DNA from: Arenibaculum pallidiluteum
GTDB taxonomy: Bacteria; Pseudomonadota; Alphaproteobacteria; Azospirillales; Azospirillaceae
NCBI RefSeq assembly: GCF_017355985.1
Contig: NZ_JAFIQU010000011.1
Location: 124,001 to 188,000, forward strand
Direction of reading: 5' to 3'
Length of the DNA stretch: 64,000 bases
Each line of letters starts with the position of its first letter. The first letter of the stretch is position 1. The notes beneath the pieces are model-generated. The model had not been told where the DNA came from. It saw nothing but the letters and a program-made list of their open reading frames with translations, and did no database searches. The translations under genes and the position numbers were made by a program. Below, in pieces: positions 33,130 to 41,565 of this stretch.

Positions 33130-34051
33130 GGTCCCGCAGCCATTGCGCATCGACGAGCGTGGGAGCCCGGCCTTGGACGCCATCACCAGCGAGACTCCAG
33201 CGAGCTTTTCGGCGCTCGAAGCCGCGATCGCGCAGGTCCACGGCACGCTGAGCCCCCGCCTGCGCCAGATCGCCGAGTTCGCGCTGGCGAACCCCAACGA
33301 CATGGCGCTCGAGACGGTCGCCGTCGTGGCCGAGCGCGCCGGGGTCCAGCCCTCCTCGCTGATCCGTTTCGCGAAGGTCCTGGGCTTCGACGGCTACACC
33401 GACATGCAGCGCGTGTTCCGCACGCGCCTCGTCGACGGCATGCCGAGCTACAAGGAGCGCGTGCGCACGGCCGGAAGCGCGCGGGGGCTGGAGACGCCTG
33501 CGGATGTCCTCGACCATTTCGCCCTCGCCGGGATCCAGGCGCTGGAGCACCTGCGCCAGGAGATCCGGCCCGAGGAGCTGGACGCCGCGGTCGCGCTGCT
33601 GCGCGGCGCTGAGCACGTCTATTTGATGGGCCAGCGCCGGTCCTTCCCGGCCGCGGTCTATTTCGGCTATGCGCTGGGCCAGCTCGGCCGGCGCGTCGTG
33701 CTGCTGGACGGGATCGGCGGCATGATCCGCGAGCAGGCCCAGTCCATGACGCCGCGCGACGTGCTCCTGGCCGTCAGCTTCAAGCCCTATTCCGACGAGA
33801 CGGTGGAGGTCTGCCGCCTGGCGGCCGGGCGCGGCGTGCCCGTCCTGTCCCTGACCGACGGCAGCCTCAGCCCGCTGGCGCCGCTGTCGACCGTGCGCCT
33901 CGTCGTGGACGACGCCCAGGTGGACGGGTTCCGATCGCTCAGCGCGACGATGTGCCTGGCTGTGGGCCTGATCGTCGCGCTGGGCAAGGCGCTGGAGACG
34001 CCGGCCAGGGCGCCCGCCAAGGCCCCGTCGCGCCGCAAGCCCCGGGCCTGA
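33122..34051 (+). CDS. RpiR/MurR family transcriptional regulator (IolR-like)
   Basis: 309-residue regulator with an N-terminal RpiR helix-turn-helix (LSPRLRQIAEFALANPNDMA, then AGVQPSSLIRFAKVLGFDGY) and a C-terminal SIS domain (about 140-270; EHVYLMGQRRSFPAAVYFGY) that senses phosphosugars. Its ATG overlaps the SDR stop. RpiR-type IolR is the repressor of inositol catabolism in rhizobia, and the neighbourhood matches. A near-match to the rhizobial IolR site lies before iolC. The C-terminus is a basic, Pro/Ala-rich tail. Confidence 0.92.
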   Translation: MTEVPQPLRIDERGSPALDAITSETPASFSALEAAIAQVHGTLSPRLRQIAEFALANPNDMALETVAVVAERAGVQPSSLIRFAKVLGFDGYTDMQRVFRTRLVDGMPSYKERVRTAGSARGLETPADVLDHFALAGIQALEHLRQEIRPEELDAAVALLRGAEHVYLMGQRRSFPAAVYFGYALGQLGRRVVLLDGIGGMIREQAQSMTPRDVLLAVSFKPYSDETVEVCRLAAGRGVPVLSLTDGSLSPLAPLSTVRLVVDDAQVDGFRSLSATMCLAVGLIVALGKALETPARAPAKAPSRRKPRA

Positions 34052-34056
34052 GCGGC

Positions 34057-34716
34057 ATGGCCGCGCAAGCCCGATCTGTGGGCGCAGCGCCGGACGAGGG
34101 CCGCCGCCACCTGGGCTTCCTGACCGCTGCCGGGACGGCGGCGCTCGCGGATCGGGGCGTCGCCGTCCTCGATCCGGGCTCGACCCTCGTCTCGCCCGGC
34201 ATCGACTGGGGCCGGGGCGTGGTGCTCTACCCCGGGACGGTGGTGCAGCGCCTGGACGGCGCGGTGGCGGTTGGCGCCGGGACGGTGCTGTTCCCGGGCA
34301 CGCGCATCGTCGCCGCGGGCGGCTCCGTCCTGGTGGAGGAGGCGGCCGAGATCGGCGAGGAGGGCGGCTTCACGCTGAAGGCCGAGGAAGCCGGAATCCG
34401 CATCCGCGTCGGCGCGGGAGCCCGGCTGCTGGGCGGCGGCTCGCTGGCGCGTTCCAACGAGATCGGGCGCGGGGCGCAGGTGCTGGGACCGATCCGTTGC
34501 CAGGACTGCGTGCTCGGTGATGGCGGCACGCACCGCGAGCCCGATCCCGACCGGCGCGGCGGCGTCCTGAAGGGCACGGGCGTCGCCCGCGGGATCACGG
34601 TCCCCGCTGGCCACGTGATACAGGCCTTCGGCCTCTTCGCCGAGGCGCCGCTGCGCCGCCAGATCGAGTTCCATCCCCCGCCTGCCGGGCGCGCCGGAGA
34701 GTATCCCGGCGACTGA
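34057..34716 (+). CDS. hexapeptide-repeat (left-handed beta-helix) protein
   Basis: 219-residue protein with the irregular hexapeptide pattern of left-handed beta-helix acyl/nucleotidyl transferases, like the C-terminal half of GlmU without its catalytic domains (GVVLYPGTVVQRLDGAVAVG, GAGTVLFPGTRIVAAGGSVL, later RSNEIGRGAQVLGPIRCQD). No signal peptide. It starts five bases after the regulator stop and so belongs to the SDR-rpiR-hexapeptide transcript. Function is unknown; it is a recurrent but uncharacterised partner type, and could be scaffold-like. Confidence 0.75.
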   Translation: MAAQARSVGAAPDEGRRHLGFLTAAGTAALADRGVAVLDPGSTLVSPGIDWGRGVVLYPGTVVQRLDGAVAVGAGTVLFPGTRIVAAGGSVLVEEAAEIGEEGGFTLKAEEAGIRIRVGAGARLLGGGSLARSNEIGRGAQVLGPIRCQDCVLGDGGTHREPDPDRRGGVLKGTGVARGITVPAGHVIQAFGLFAEAPLRRQIEFHPPPAGRAGEYPGD

Positions 34717-34764
34717 GTCGCAGGACCGGCTGGGGAGTGGCCGCCGCTGCACCGGCCTAGAATG

Positions 34765-34778
34765 TTGCGATATCGCAA
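34765..34778. promoter_or_regulatory. 14-bp perfect palindrome TTGCGATATCGCAA
   Basis: A fully symmetric 14-base site lies 87 bases before the start of the outer-membrane protein gene, in a gap that otherwise shows only a weak AT-rich stretch. It has the look of a dimeric-repressor operator; the regulator is unknown. Confidence 0.4.
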
Positions 34779-34864
34779 CGAGGCGCTCTTTTGTTCGTTC
34801 CCGTGCTGTTCGCCGGCCTCGGAGGTGCTATGACGCCGCACCTTTCCAGCCTGCGGAGTTCACC

Positions 34865-35542
34865 ATGCGTACCGCTCTCGCGGTTACGGCAGCCCTCGTG
34901 CTTCTCGGCGCCGCTTCCGCCCATGCGCAGGATGCCCGTCCCGCCACCTTCGGTCCCAGCGCCAGCACGCTGGGCCTCGGCGCCGAGGCCGGCTTCCGCT
35001 TCAACGACAGCTTCGGCATCCGTGGCGGCGCCAACTATCTGAGCTGGTCGACCAGCCGCGAGATCGGCGGCATCGACTACGATGCCGATCTCCGGCTCGC
35101 CTCGGGCGGTCTCGTCGGCGACTACTACCCGCTCGGCGGCGGCTTCCGCATCTCGGCGGGCCTGCGCATCAACGGCAACAAGGCCGACATCTCGGCGGTG
35201 CCCGGCCCATTCCAGACCGTCGATCTCGGCGGGACGACCTATACCGGGTCCGAGATCGGCCGGCTCGACGGCAAGGTCGACTTCAACCGCTTCGCCCCCT
35301 ATCTCGGCCTCGGCTACGAGGCGCGGCTGAGCGATGCCCTCAGCCTGTCCTTCGATGCCGGCGCGCTCTGGCAGGGCAAGCCCGACGTATCCCTGAGGGC
35401 GACACCGGGCGCTGCGCTGCCGCCGGCGGCTGCAGCGCAGCTCGCCGCGGATGTGGAGCGCGAGCGGCGGAACGTCGAGGACGACCTGGAGCCGTTCCAG
35501 TTCTTTCCCGTCGTCAGCATCACCGCCAAGTACCGGTTCTGA
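34865..35542 (+). CDS. outer membrane beta-barrel protein
   Basis: 225-residue protein with a signal peptide (MRTALAVTAALVLLGAASA, cleavage after AHA, about residue 21). Alternating amphipathic strands rich in Gly and Tyr (LGAEAGFRFNDSFGIRGGAN, FRISAGLRINGNKAD, APYLGLGYEARLSDALSLSF) and a terminal Phe (SITAKYRF) indicate a small 8-strand barrel of the OmpW/OmpA-like kind. It is monocistronic, with a hairpin after it. Specific function unknown. Confidence 0.85.
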   Translation: MRTALAVTAALVLLGAASAHAQDARPATFGPSASTLGLGAEAGFRFNDSFGIRGGANYLSWSTSREIGGIDYDADLRLASGGLVGDYYPLGGGFRISAGLRINGNKADISAVPGPFQTVDLGGTTYTGSEIGRLDGKVDFNRFAPYLGLGYEARLSDALSLSFDAGALWQGKPDVSLRATPGAALPPAAAAQLAADVERERRNVEDDLEPFQFFPVVSITAKYRF

Positions 35543-35565
35543 TGCCGTGATCCCGCGGGCGTGAC

Positions 35566-35609
35566 GGCGGGCACGGGCTTCCGGACCGATCCGGGAACCC
35601 GTGCCCGCC
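35566..35609. terminator. convergent-gene hairpin terminator
   Basis: Perfect 12-bp arms GGCGGGCACGGG (35566-35577) and CCCGTGCCCGCC (35598-35609) with extra pairing inside the loop (TTCCGG / CCGGGAA) lie between the outer-membrane protein gene and iolG, which converge. Confidence 0.65.
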
Positions 35610-35613
35610 ACGC

Positions 35614-36600
35614 TCAGACCGCGACCGGCTGCCCCTGCTTCAGCGATGCGATGGCGGCATCCGCGAGCATCAGGGCGCGCCGCCCGTCCTCGCCGCCGGG
35701 GTTCGGCGGGGTTCCGGCCTCGACGGCCGCGATGAAGGCGTCGATCTCGGCCTGGTAGGCGGCGGCGTAGCGCTCCAGGAAGAATGGCATCGGCTTGTCG
35801 CCGGTGATGCCGCCCGCACCCGCCTCGCTGACCGTCGAGATCGGCACGTTGGCGGCCTGGAGCATGCCGCCGGACCCGTGCACCTCGATGCGCTGATCGT
35901 AGCCGTAGACCGCCCGGCGCGTGTTCGAGATCACCGCCTGGCGGCCGGACGGCGTCGTCAGGACCACGGTCGCCGTATCGATGTCGCCGAGCCGGCCGAT
36001 TTCGGGATCGACCAGCACGCTGCCGACTGCGTGCACCAGGGTCGGCTCCTCGCCGAGCAGCCAGCGCGCCATGTCGAAGTCGTGGATCGTCATGTCGCGG
36101 AACATCCCGCCCGAGCTGCGGATGTAGCCCGCGGGCGGCGGGCCGGGGTCGCGGCTGATCACGATCACCTGCTCGACCTTGCCGATGCGGCCCTCGTCGA
36201 TGCGGCGCCTGAGCTCGGCGAAGTTGGGGTCGAACCTGCGGTTGAAACCCAGCATCAGCGGGACGCCGGCCTTGGCGACCGTCGCGAGGCAGGCGTTCAC
36301 CCGCGCCTCGGACAGGTCGATGGGCTTCTCGCAGAAGATCGCCTTGCCGGACCGGGCCGCCTCCTCGATCAGGTCGGCATGGGTGTCGGTCGGGCTGCCG
36401 ATCACCACGGCGTCGATGGCGGGATCAGCGAAGACCGAGCTGGCGTCGCAGACCACGGCGCCCACGGATTCGGCGAGCGCCCGGGCCGCGTCGTCCTGGA
36501 CGTCGACCAGCCGTGCGAGGCGCGCGCGCGGGTGCGCCGCGATGTTGGCGGCATGGATGCGGCCGATCCGGCCTGCGCCGAACTGCGCGAAGGTGAGCAT
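35614..36600 (-). CDS. iolG: inositol 2-dehydrogenase (Gfo/Idh/MocA family)
   Basis: 328-residue NAD-dependent dehydrogenase that oxidises myo-inositol to scyllo-inosose, the first step of inositol catabolism. The Rossmann start is FGAGRIGRIHAANIAAHPRA, the family motif EKPIDLS follows, and GGMFRDMTIHDFDMARWLL contains the catalytic Asp/His pair. The ATG at 36600 begins directly at the first strand. It is divergent from iolC, with operator-like sequences between. A related Gfo/Idh/MocA enzyme (scyllo-inositol dehydrogenase) is the main alternative. Confidence 0.92.
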   Translation of the reverse strand: MLTFAQFGAGRIGRIHAANIAAHPRARLARLVDVQDDAARALAESVGAVVCDASSVFADPAIDAVVIGSPTDTHADLIEEAARSGKAIFCEKPIDLSEARVNACLATVAKAGVPLMLGFNRRFDPNFAELRRRIDEGRIGKVEQVIVISRDPGPPPAGYIRSSGGMFRDMTIHDFDMARWLLGEEPTLVHAVGSVLVDPEIGRLGDIDTATVVLTTPSGRQAVISNTRRAVYGYDQRIEVHGSGGMLQAANVPISTVSEAGAGGITGDKPMPFFLERYAAAYQAEIDAFIAAVEAGTPPNPGGEDGRRALMLADAAIASLKQGQPVAV

Positions 36601-36682
36601 GGCGGTGCGTTTCCCTGGGCTTGGTCCGGCCTCGGCCGGCGGTTGCGGTGCAGAATTCCTCTTCCACGGTTGCCCGTCAAAT

Positions 36683-36696
36683 GGAATTGGTGTTTC
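36683..36696. promoter_or_regulatory. candidate IolR operator (GGAA-N6-TTYC type)
   Basis: GGAATTGGTGTTTC lies in the iolG/iolC divergent gap. It differs by one base from the GGAA-N6-TTCC pattern I recall for the RpiR-type IolR of Sinorhizobium meliloti, and an RpiR-type gene is 2.6 kb away. Positioned 80 bases from both start codons, it could control both directions. Confidence 0.45.
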
Positions 36697-36704
36697 AATC
36701 CAGC

Positions 36705-36742
36705 GGCGTGTGGCGGTCGCGTGGGACGCGCCGCCACACGCC
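36705..36742 (+). other. stem-loop in the iolC leader
   Basis: Perfect 12-bp arms GGCGTGTGGCGG (36705-36716) and CCGCCACACGCC (36731-36742), extended inward by TCGCG/CGCG with one bulge, lie just before the iolC ATG at 36764. It could be a DNA-level operator or an RNA hairpin in the 5' leader. No U-run follows. Confidence 0.5.
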
Positions 36743-36763
36743 ATCCCCACTGCCGGAGACGCC

Positions 36764-38752
36764 ATGCCAGCGCCCCAACCCAGCGCCGCCAAAGACCGCT
36801 CCCTGGACGTCATCACGATTGGGCGCAGCTCGGTCGACCTCTATGGCGAGCAGGTCGGCGGCCGGCTGGAGGACATGACGAGCTTCGCGAAATACATCGG
36901 CGGCTGCCCCGCCAACATCGCCGTGGGCGCCGCGCGCCTCGGGCTGCGCCCGGCGCTGGTCACCCGCGTCGGCGACGAGCACATGGGCCGCTTCCTGCGC
37001 GAGGAGCTCGTCCGCGAGGGCGTCGATGTCAGTCATGTCCGCATCGATCCCGAGCGGCTGACAGCGCTGGTGATCCTTGGCATCCGCTCCAAGGAGAGCT
37101 TCCCGCTGATCTTCTACCGGACCGACTGCGCCGACGCCGCCATGACCGAGGAGGACGTGGACGCGGCCTTCATCGCCTCGGCCCGGGCGGTGGTGGTGAC
37201 CGGCACCCATTTCTCGCGTCCGAACCTGGACGCCGCCAGCCGCAAGGCCATGCTCCTGGCGCGCGAGAGCGGCGGGCGGGTCGTCCTGGACATTGACTAC
37301 CGCCCGGTGCTCTGGGGGGTGGCCGGGCATGGCGCGGGCGAGGAGCGCTTCGTCGAGGCCGGGGCGGTCTCGCGCCACCTGCAGACGATCCTGCCGGGCT
37401 GCGACTTGATCGTCGGCACCGAGGAGGAGGTCCATATCGCAGGCGGCTCCACCGACACGCGCGCTGCGCTGCTCCGCATGCGCGAGCTGGCGCCCGGCGC
37501 GCTGATCGTCCTCAAGCGCGGACCCATGGGCTGCATCGCCTATGACGGGCCGATTCCCGAGGATCTCGAGGACGGGATCCGCGGGCCAGGCTTCCCGGTC
37601 GAGGTGTACAACGTGCTGGGGGCGGGCGACGCCTTCATGGCGGGGTTTCTGCGCGGCTGGCTGCGCGGCGAGCCGATCGCGGAATGCTGCCGGCTGGCCA
37701 ATGCCTGCGGCGCCTTCGCGGTGTCGCGCCATGGCTGCGCCCCCGCGGTCCCGACCTGGACGGAGCTCCGCCATTTCCTGGCCGAGGGCAGCGCGCACCC
37801 TCGCCTGCGCGAGGACGCGGCGTTGGAGCACCTGCACCGGGCGACGACGCGCCGGCGCGACTGGCCGCGGGTGATGGCGTTGGCGGTGGACCACCGCGTC
37901 CAGTTCGAGGAGATGGCCGCCCGTGCCGGCGCGCCGCCCGAGCGCATCTCCGCCTTCAAGGCGCTTGCTGTGGACGCTCTGCGGCGCGTGCAGGCCAGGC
38001 GCGGCGGAGAGGGCCGTGGGCGGGGCGGGCTCGGCATCCTCCTGGACGGGCGCTATGGTCAGGACCTCCTGGACGGGCTGACCGGGGGCGATCTGTGGAT
38101 CGGCCGCCCCATCGAGGCGCCGGGCTCTCGCCCGCTGCGCTTCGACGGCATGCGCGACCTGGGCTCGGCGCTGCGGGAATGGCCGGCCGAGCATGTCGTG
38201 AAGTGCCTGTGCTTCTACCACCCCGACGACGCCGAGGAACTGCGTGCCCTGCAGGATCAGACGCTGCTGACCGTGGACGAGGCGGCGCGGCGCACCGGGC
38301 ACGAGCTGCTGCTGGAGATCATCCCCACGCGGGGCGATGCGCCGGCCGGGCCCGACACGCTGGCGCGGGCCCTGGCCGGGATCTACGCGCTCGGCATCCG
38401 GCCGGACTGGTGGAAGCTGCCGCCGCCGGCCGACCAGCAGGGCTGGGACGCCCTGGCGGGGGTGGTGTCCGCCAATGACCCGCACTGCCGCGGAGTGCTG
38501 GTCCTGGGGCTGGACGCGCCGGAGGAGGCGCTGGCCCGCGACCTCGCGCTGGCGGCCCGCCAGCCGCTGTGCCGCGGCTTCGCGGTGGGGCGCACGATCT
38601 TCGGCGAGGCGGCCTCGGCCTGGCTCGCCGGGCGGCTGGACGACGCGGAGGCGGTGAGCCGCATGGCGGAGGCCTTCGGCCGGCTGGTCGAGACCTTCGA
38701 GGGGGCGGCCGACGGCACGGCAGCCGCGCAGGCCGCGGGGGAGGGGGCATGA
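36764..38752 (+). CDS. iolC: 5-dehydro-2-deoxygluconokinase fused to IolJ-like aldolase domain
   Basis: 662-residue two-domain protein. Residues 1-340 are a PfkB-type sugar kinase (FAKYIGGCPANIAVGAARLG, and NVLGAGDAFMAGFLRGW with the catalytic Asp) that phosphorylates 5-dehydro-2-deoxy-D-gluconate. Residues about 350-645 are a DUF2090 TIM-barrel related to class I tagatose-bisphosphate-type aldolases (VMALAVDHRVQFEEMAARAG, ending CRGFAVGRTIFGEAASAWL), which probably cleaves the phosphorylated product as IolJ does. iolD overlaps its stop. The fusion is common in alphaproteobacteria. Confidence 0.95.
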   Translation: MPAPQPSAAKDRSLDVITIGRSSVDLYGEQVGGRLEDMTSFAKYIGGCPANIAVGAARLGLRPALVTRVGDEHMGRFLREELVREGVDVSHVRIDPERLTALVILGIRSKESFPLIFYRTDCADAAMTEEDVDAAFIASARAVVVTGTHFSRPNLDAASRKAMLLARESGGRVVLDIDYRPVLWGVAGHGAGEERFVEAGAVSRHLQTILPGCDLIVGTEEEVHIAGGSTDTRAALLRMRELAPGALIVLKRGPMGCIAYDGPIPEDLEDGIRGPGFPVEVYNVLGAGDAFMAGFLRGWLRGEPIAECCRLANACGAFAVSRHGCAPAVPTWTELRHFLAEGSAHPRLREDAALEHLHRATTRRRDWPRVMALAVDHRVQFEEMAARAGAPPERISAFKALAVDALRRVQARRGGEGRGRGGLGILLDGRYGQDLLDGLTGGDLWIGRPIEAPGSRPLRFDGMRDLGSALREWPAEHVVKCLCFYHPDDAEELRALQDQTLLTVDEAARRTGHELLLEIIPTRGDAPAGPDTLARALAGIYALGIRPDWWKLPPPADQQGWDALAGVVSANDPHCRGVLVLGLDAPEEALARDLALAARQPLCRGFAVGRTIFGEAASAWLAGRLDDAEAVSRMAEAFGRLVETFEGAADGTAAAQAAGEGA

Positions 38753-40611
38753 AGACGATCCGACTGACGGCGGCCCAGGCGCTGGTCCGCTTCCTGGCGG
38801 CCCAGCGGACCGAGATCGACGGGACCGAGGCGCCGCTCTTCGCCGGCGTCTGGGCGATCTTCGGCCACGGCAATGTCGCCGGGCTGGGCGAGGCGCTGTG
38901 GCATGCCCGCGACAGCCTTCCGACCTATCGGGCCCATAACGAGCAGGCCATGGCGCTGGCCGCCGTCGCCTTCGCCAAGGCGCGGAACAGGCGCCAGATC
39001 ATGGCCTGCACGACCTCGATCGGGCCCGGGGCCACCAACATGGTGACGGCGGCCGCCGTGGCCCATGTGGACCGGCTGCCGCTGCTGCTGCTGCCGGGCG
39101 ACGTCTTTGCAGGGCGTCTGCCCGATCCCGTCCTTCAGCAGATCGAGGATTTCGGCGACCCGACGGTGTCTCCGAACGACTGCTTCCGCCCGGTCTCGCG
39201 CTGGTGGGACCGCATCACGCGGCCCGAGCAGCTCCTGCAGTCGTTGCCGCGCGCCATGGCGGTGCTGACCGACCCGGCGGAGTGCGGGCCGGTGACCCTG
39301 GCGCTGCCCCAGGACGTGCAGGCCGAGGCCTGGGACTGGCCCGAGGCCTTCTTCGCGCCGCGGCTGCATCGGGGCCGCCGGCCCGGCCCCGATGCGGACG
39401 AGCTGGCCGACGCCGCGGCGGCGCTGGCTGCGGCGCGGCGCCCGCTGATCGTGGCGGGCGGCGGGGTCCACTATTCCGGGGCGGTTGCGGCGCTGGAGCG
39501 TTTCGCGCGGACCCATGGCGTGCCCGTCGCCGAGACCCAGGCCGGCAAGGGCGCCCTGGCCTGGGACCATCCCCAGGCCGTGGGGTCGATCGGCGTCACC
39601 GGCAGCAGCGCGGCCAATGCGTTGGCCGCCGAGGCGGACCTGGTGCTGGCAGTGGGCACGCGGCTCCAGGATTTCACGACCGCCTCGCGCAGCCTGTTCG
39701 CAAGGCCGGGTCTGCGCCTGGTCCAGCTCAACGTCGCGGGTTACGACGCGGGCAAGCACGGTGCCATGCCGCTTGTGGCCGATGCCGGCCGCGGGCTGGA
39801 CGCGCTGGCGCAGGCGCTGGAGGGCTGGCGCGCCGATCCCGCCTGGTCCGCCCGCGCGGGCGAGCTGGCACGGGCCTGGGCGACGGTGGTCGACCGCGTC
39901 ACGGCGCCGCCGGAGGGCGGAGCTGCCGGCAACGCGCTTGCCACCGACATGCAGGTGATCGGCGCGGTCAACCGGGCGGCGGGACCGCATGACGTGGTGG
40001 TGTGCGCGGCGGGCGGCCTGCCGGGCGAACTGCACAAGCTCTGGCGGGCCCGGGATCCGAAGGGATACCACCTGGAATACGGCTTCTCCTGCATGGGGTA
40101 CGAGATCGCGGGCGGGCTCGGGGTCAAGATGGCACTGCCGGATCGCGAGGTCTTCGTGATGGTCGGGGATGGCAGCTACCTGATGATGAACTCCGAGATC
40201 GCGACCTCGGTCATGCTGGGCCGCAAGCTCGTGATCACGGTGCTGGACAACCGCGGCTACGGCTGCATCAACCGGCTGCAGCAGGCCTGCGGCGGGGTGC
40301 CCTTCAACAACCTGCTGGACACGATCCCGGGCGGGGCGGAGGTGGCGGTGGACTTCGCCGCCCATGCCCGAAGCCTGGGCGCTCTGGCCGAGGCGGTGGA
40401 CGGCATCGGAAGCCTCGAGCGCGCGCTGGAGCGGGCCCGCGACGCCGACCGGACCGTGGTGATCGTGATCCGCACCGATCCCGACGCCACCACCGAGGAG
40501 GGCGGCGCCTGGTGGGACGTGGCGGTGCCGGAGACCTCGGAGCGCGGGGCGGTGCGCGAGGCGCGGGCGCGCTACGACGAGGCGCGCAGGAACCTGCAGC
40601 ACCAGGGCTAG
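38749..40611 (+). CDS. iolD: 3D-(3,5/4)-trihydroxycyclohexane-1,2-dione acylhydrolase
   Basis: 620-residue thiamine diphosphate enzyme that opens the ring of the trihydroxycyclohexanedione made by IolE. It has the three-domain ThDP layout: N-terminal pyrimidine-binding part (FGHGNVAGLGEALW, RAHNEQAMA with the activating Glu), central domain, and C-terminal cofactor motif GDGSYLMMNSEIATSVMLG ending NRGYGC. Start overlaps the iolC stop (ATGA). iolE follows after 42 bases. Confidence 0.97.
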   Translation: MKTIRLTAAQALVRFLAAQRTEIDGTEAPLFAGVWAIFGHGNVAGLGEALWHARDSLPTYRAHNEQAMALAAVAFAKARNRRQIMACTTSIGPGATNMVTAAAVAHVDRLPLLLLPGDVFAGRLPDPVLQQIEDFGDPTVSPNDCFRPVSRWWDRITRPEQLLQSLPRAMAVLTDPAECGPVTLALPQDVQAEAWDWPEAFFAPRLHRGRRPGPDADELADAAAALAAARRPLIVAGGGVHYSGAVAALERFARTHGVPVAETQAGKGALAWDHPQAVGSIGVTGSSAANALAAEADLVLAVGTRLQDFTTASRSLFARPGLRLVQLNVAGYDAGKHGAMPLVADAGRGLDALAQALEGWRADPAWSARAGELARAWATVVDRVTAPPEGGAAGNALATDMQVIGAVNRAAGPHDVVVCAAGGLPGELHKLWRARDPKGYHLEYGFSCMGYEIAGGLGVKMALPDREVFVMVGDGSYLMMNSEIATSVMLGRKLVITVLDNRGYGCINRLQQACGGVPFNNLLDTIPGGAEVAVDFAAHARSLGALAEAVDGIGSLERALERARDADRTVVIVIRTDPDATTEEGGAWWDVAVPETSERGAVREARARYDEARRNLQHQG

Positions 40612-40653
40612 GGCAGGGCCGAAGCAAGGCTAAGGCAAGGGGCGAGAAGGCAC

Positions 40654-41565
40654 ATGGCCATCAGGATCGGCACCAATCCCATCGGTTGGTCTAACGACGA
40701 CATGCCGGAGCTCGGCGGTGAGACGCCGCTTGAGACCTGCCTTGCGGAGGCGCGGGAGGCCGGCTTCTCGGGCATCGAACTCGGCAACAAGTTCCCGCGC
40801 GACCCGGACGCCCTGCGCCCGATCCTCGCGCGCCACCGGCTCGACCTGGTGTCGGGCTGGTACAGCGCGAACCTGCTGGAGCGCACGGCCGAGGAGGAGA
40901 TCGCGGCCATGGAGCCGCATCTGCGCCTGCTGCGCGCCATGGGCAGCCCCGTGATGGTGTTCTGCGAGACCGCCCGAGCGGTCCACGGCAGCCGCGGCGT
41001 GCCCGTGGATACCCGGCCGGTGCTCGCCGATGCCGACTGGGCGCTGCTTGCCCCGCGCATCGCCACGGTGGCGCGGCACATGGCGGAAAGCGGCGTGCGC
41101 ATGGCCTATCACCACCACATGGGCACCGTGATCCAGACCGCTGCCGAGGTGGACCGGCTGATGGCCATGACCGGTCCCGAGGTGGGGCTGCTGCTCGACA
41201 CCGGACACCTGACGTTTTCCGGCGACGATCCCGCCGCCGTGGCGCGCCGCCATGCCGCGCGCATCACCCACGTCCACTGCAAGGACGTGCGCGCGGACGT
41301 GCTCGCCCGGGCGCGGGGGGAACGGTGGAGCTTCCTCGATTCGGTGGTGGCCGGCGTCTACACCGTGCCGGGCGACGGCTGCGTCGACTTCCCGGCGGCG
41401 CTGAGGCCGGTCGCCCAGGCCGGATATGCCGGCTGGCTCGTGGTCGAGGCCGAGCAGGACCCCGCGAAGGCGCATCCGCTGACCTATGCGCGCATGGGCC
41501 ATCGCAATCTCGTCCGCCTGGCCAGCGAGGCCGGGTTCGGCGCCATCGAGGGAGACCGCGCATGA
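40654..41565 (+). CDS. iolE: myo-inosose-2 dehydratase
   Basis: 303-residue xylose-isomerase-like TIM barrel that dehydrates scyllo-inosose to 3D-trihydroxycyclohexane-1,2-dione. The N-terminus RIGTNPIGWSNDDMPELGG is diagnostic for IolE. Later GFSGIELGNKFPRD, MAYHHHMGTVIQTAAEVDR and LLLDTGHLTFSGDDP supply metal ligands, and ITHVHCKDVR is another site. iolB overlaps its stop by four bases. Confidence 0.97.
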   Translation: MAIRIGTNPIGWSNDDMPELGGETPLETCLAEAREAGFSGIELGNKFPRDPDALRPILARHRLDLVSGWYSANLLERTAEEEIAAMEPHLRLLRAMGSPVMVFCETARAVHGSRGVPVDTRPVLADADWALLAPRIATVARHMAESGVRMAYHHHMGTVIQTAAEVDRLMAMTGPEVGLLLDTGHLTFSGDDPAAVARRHAARITHVHCKDVRADVLARARGERWSFLDSVVAGVYTVPGDGCVDFPAALRPVAQAGYAGWLVVEAEQDPAKAHPLTYARMGHRNLVRLASEAGFGAIEGDRA

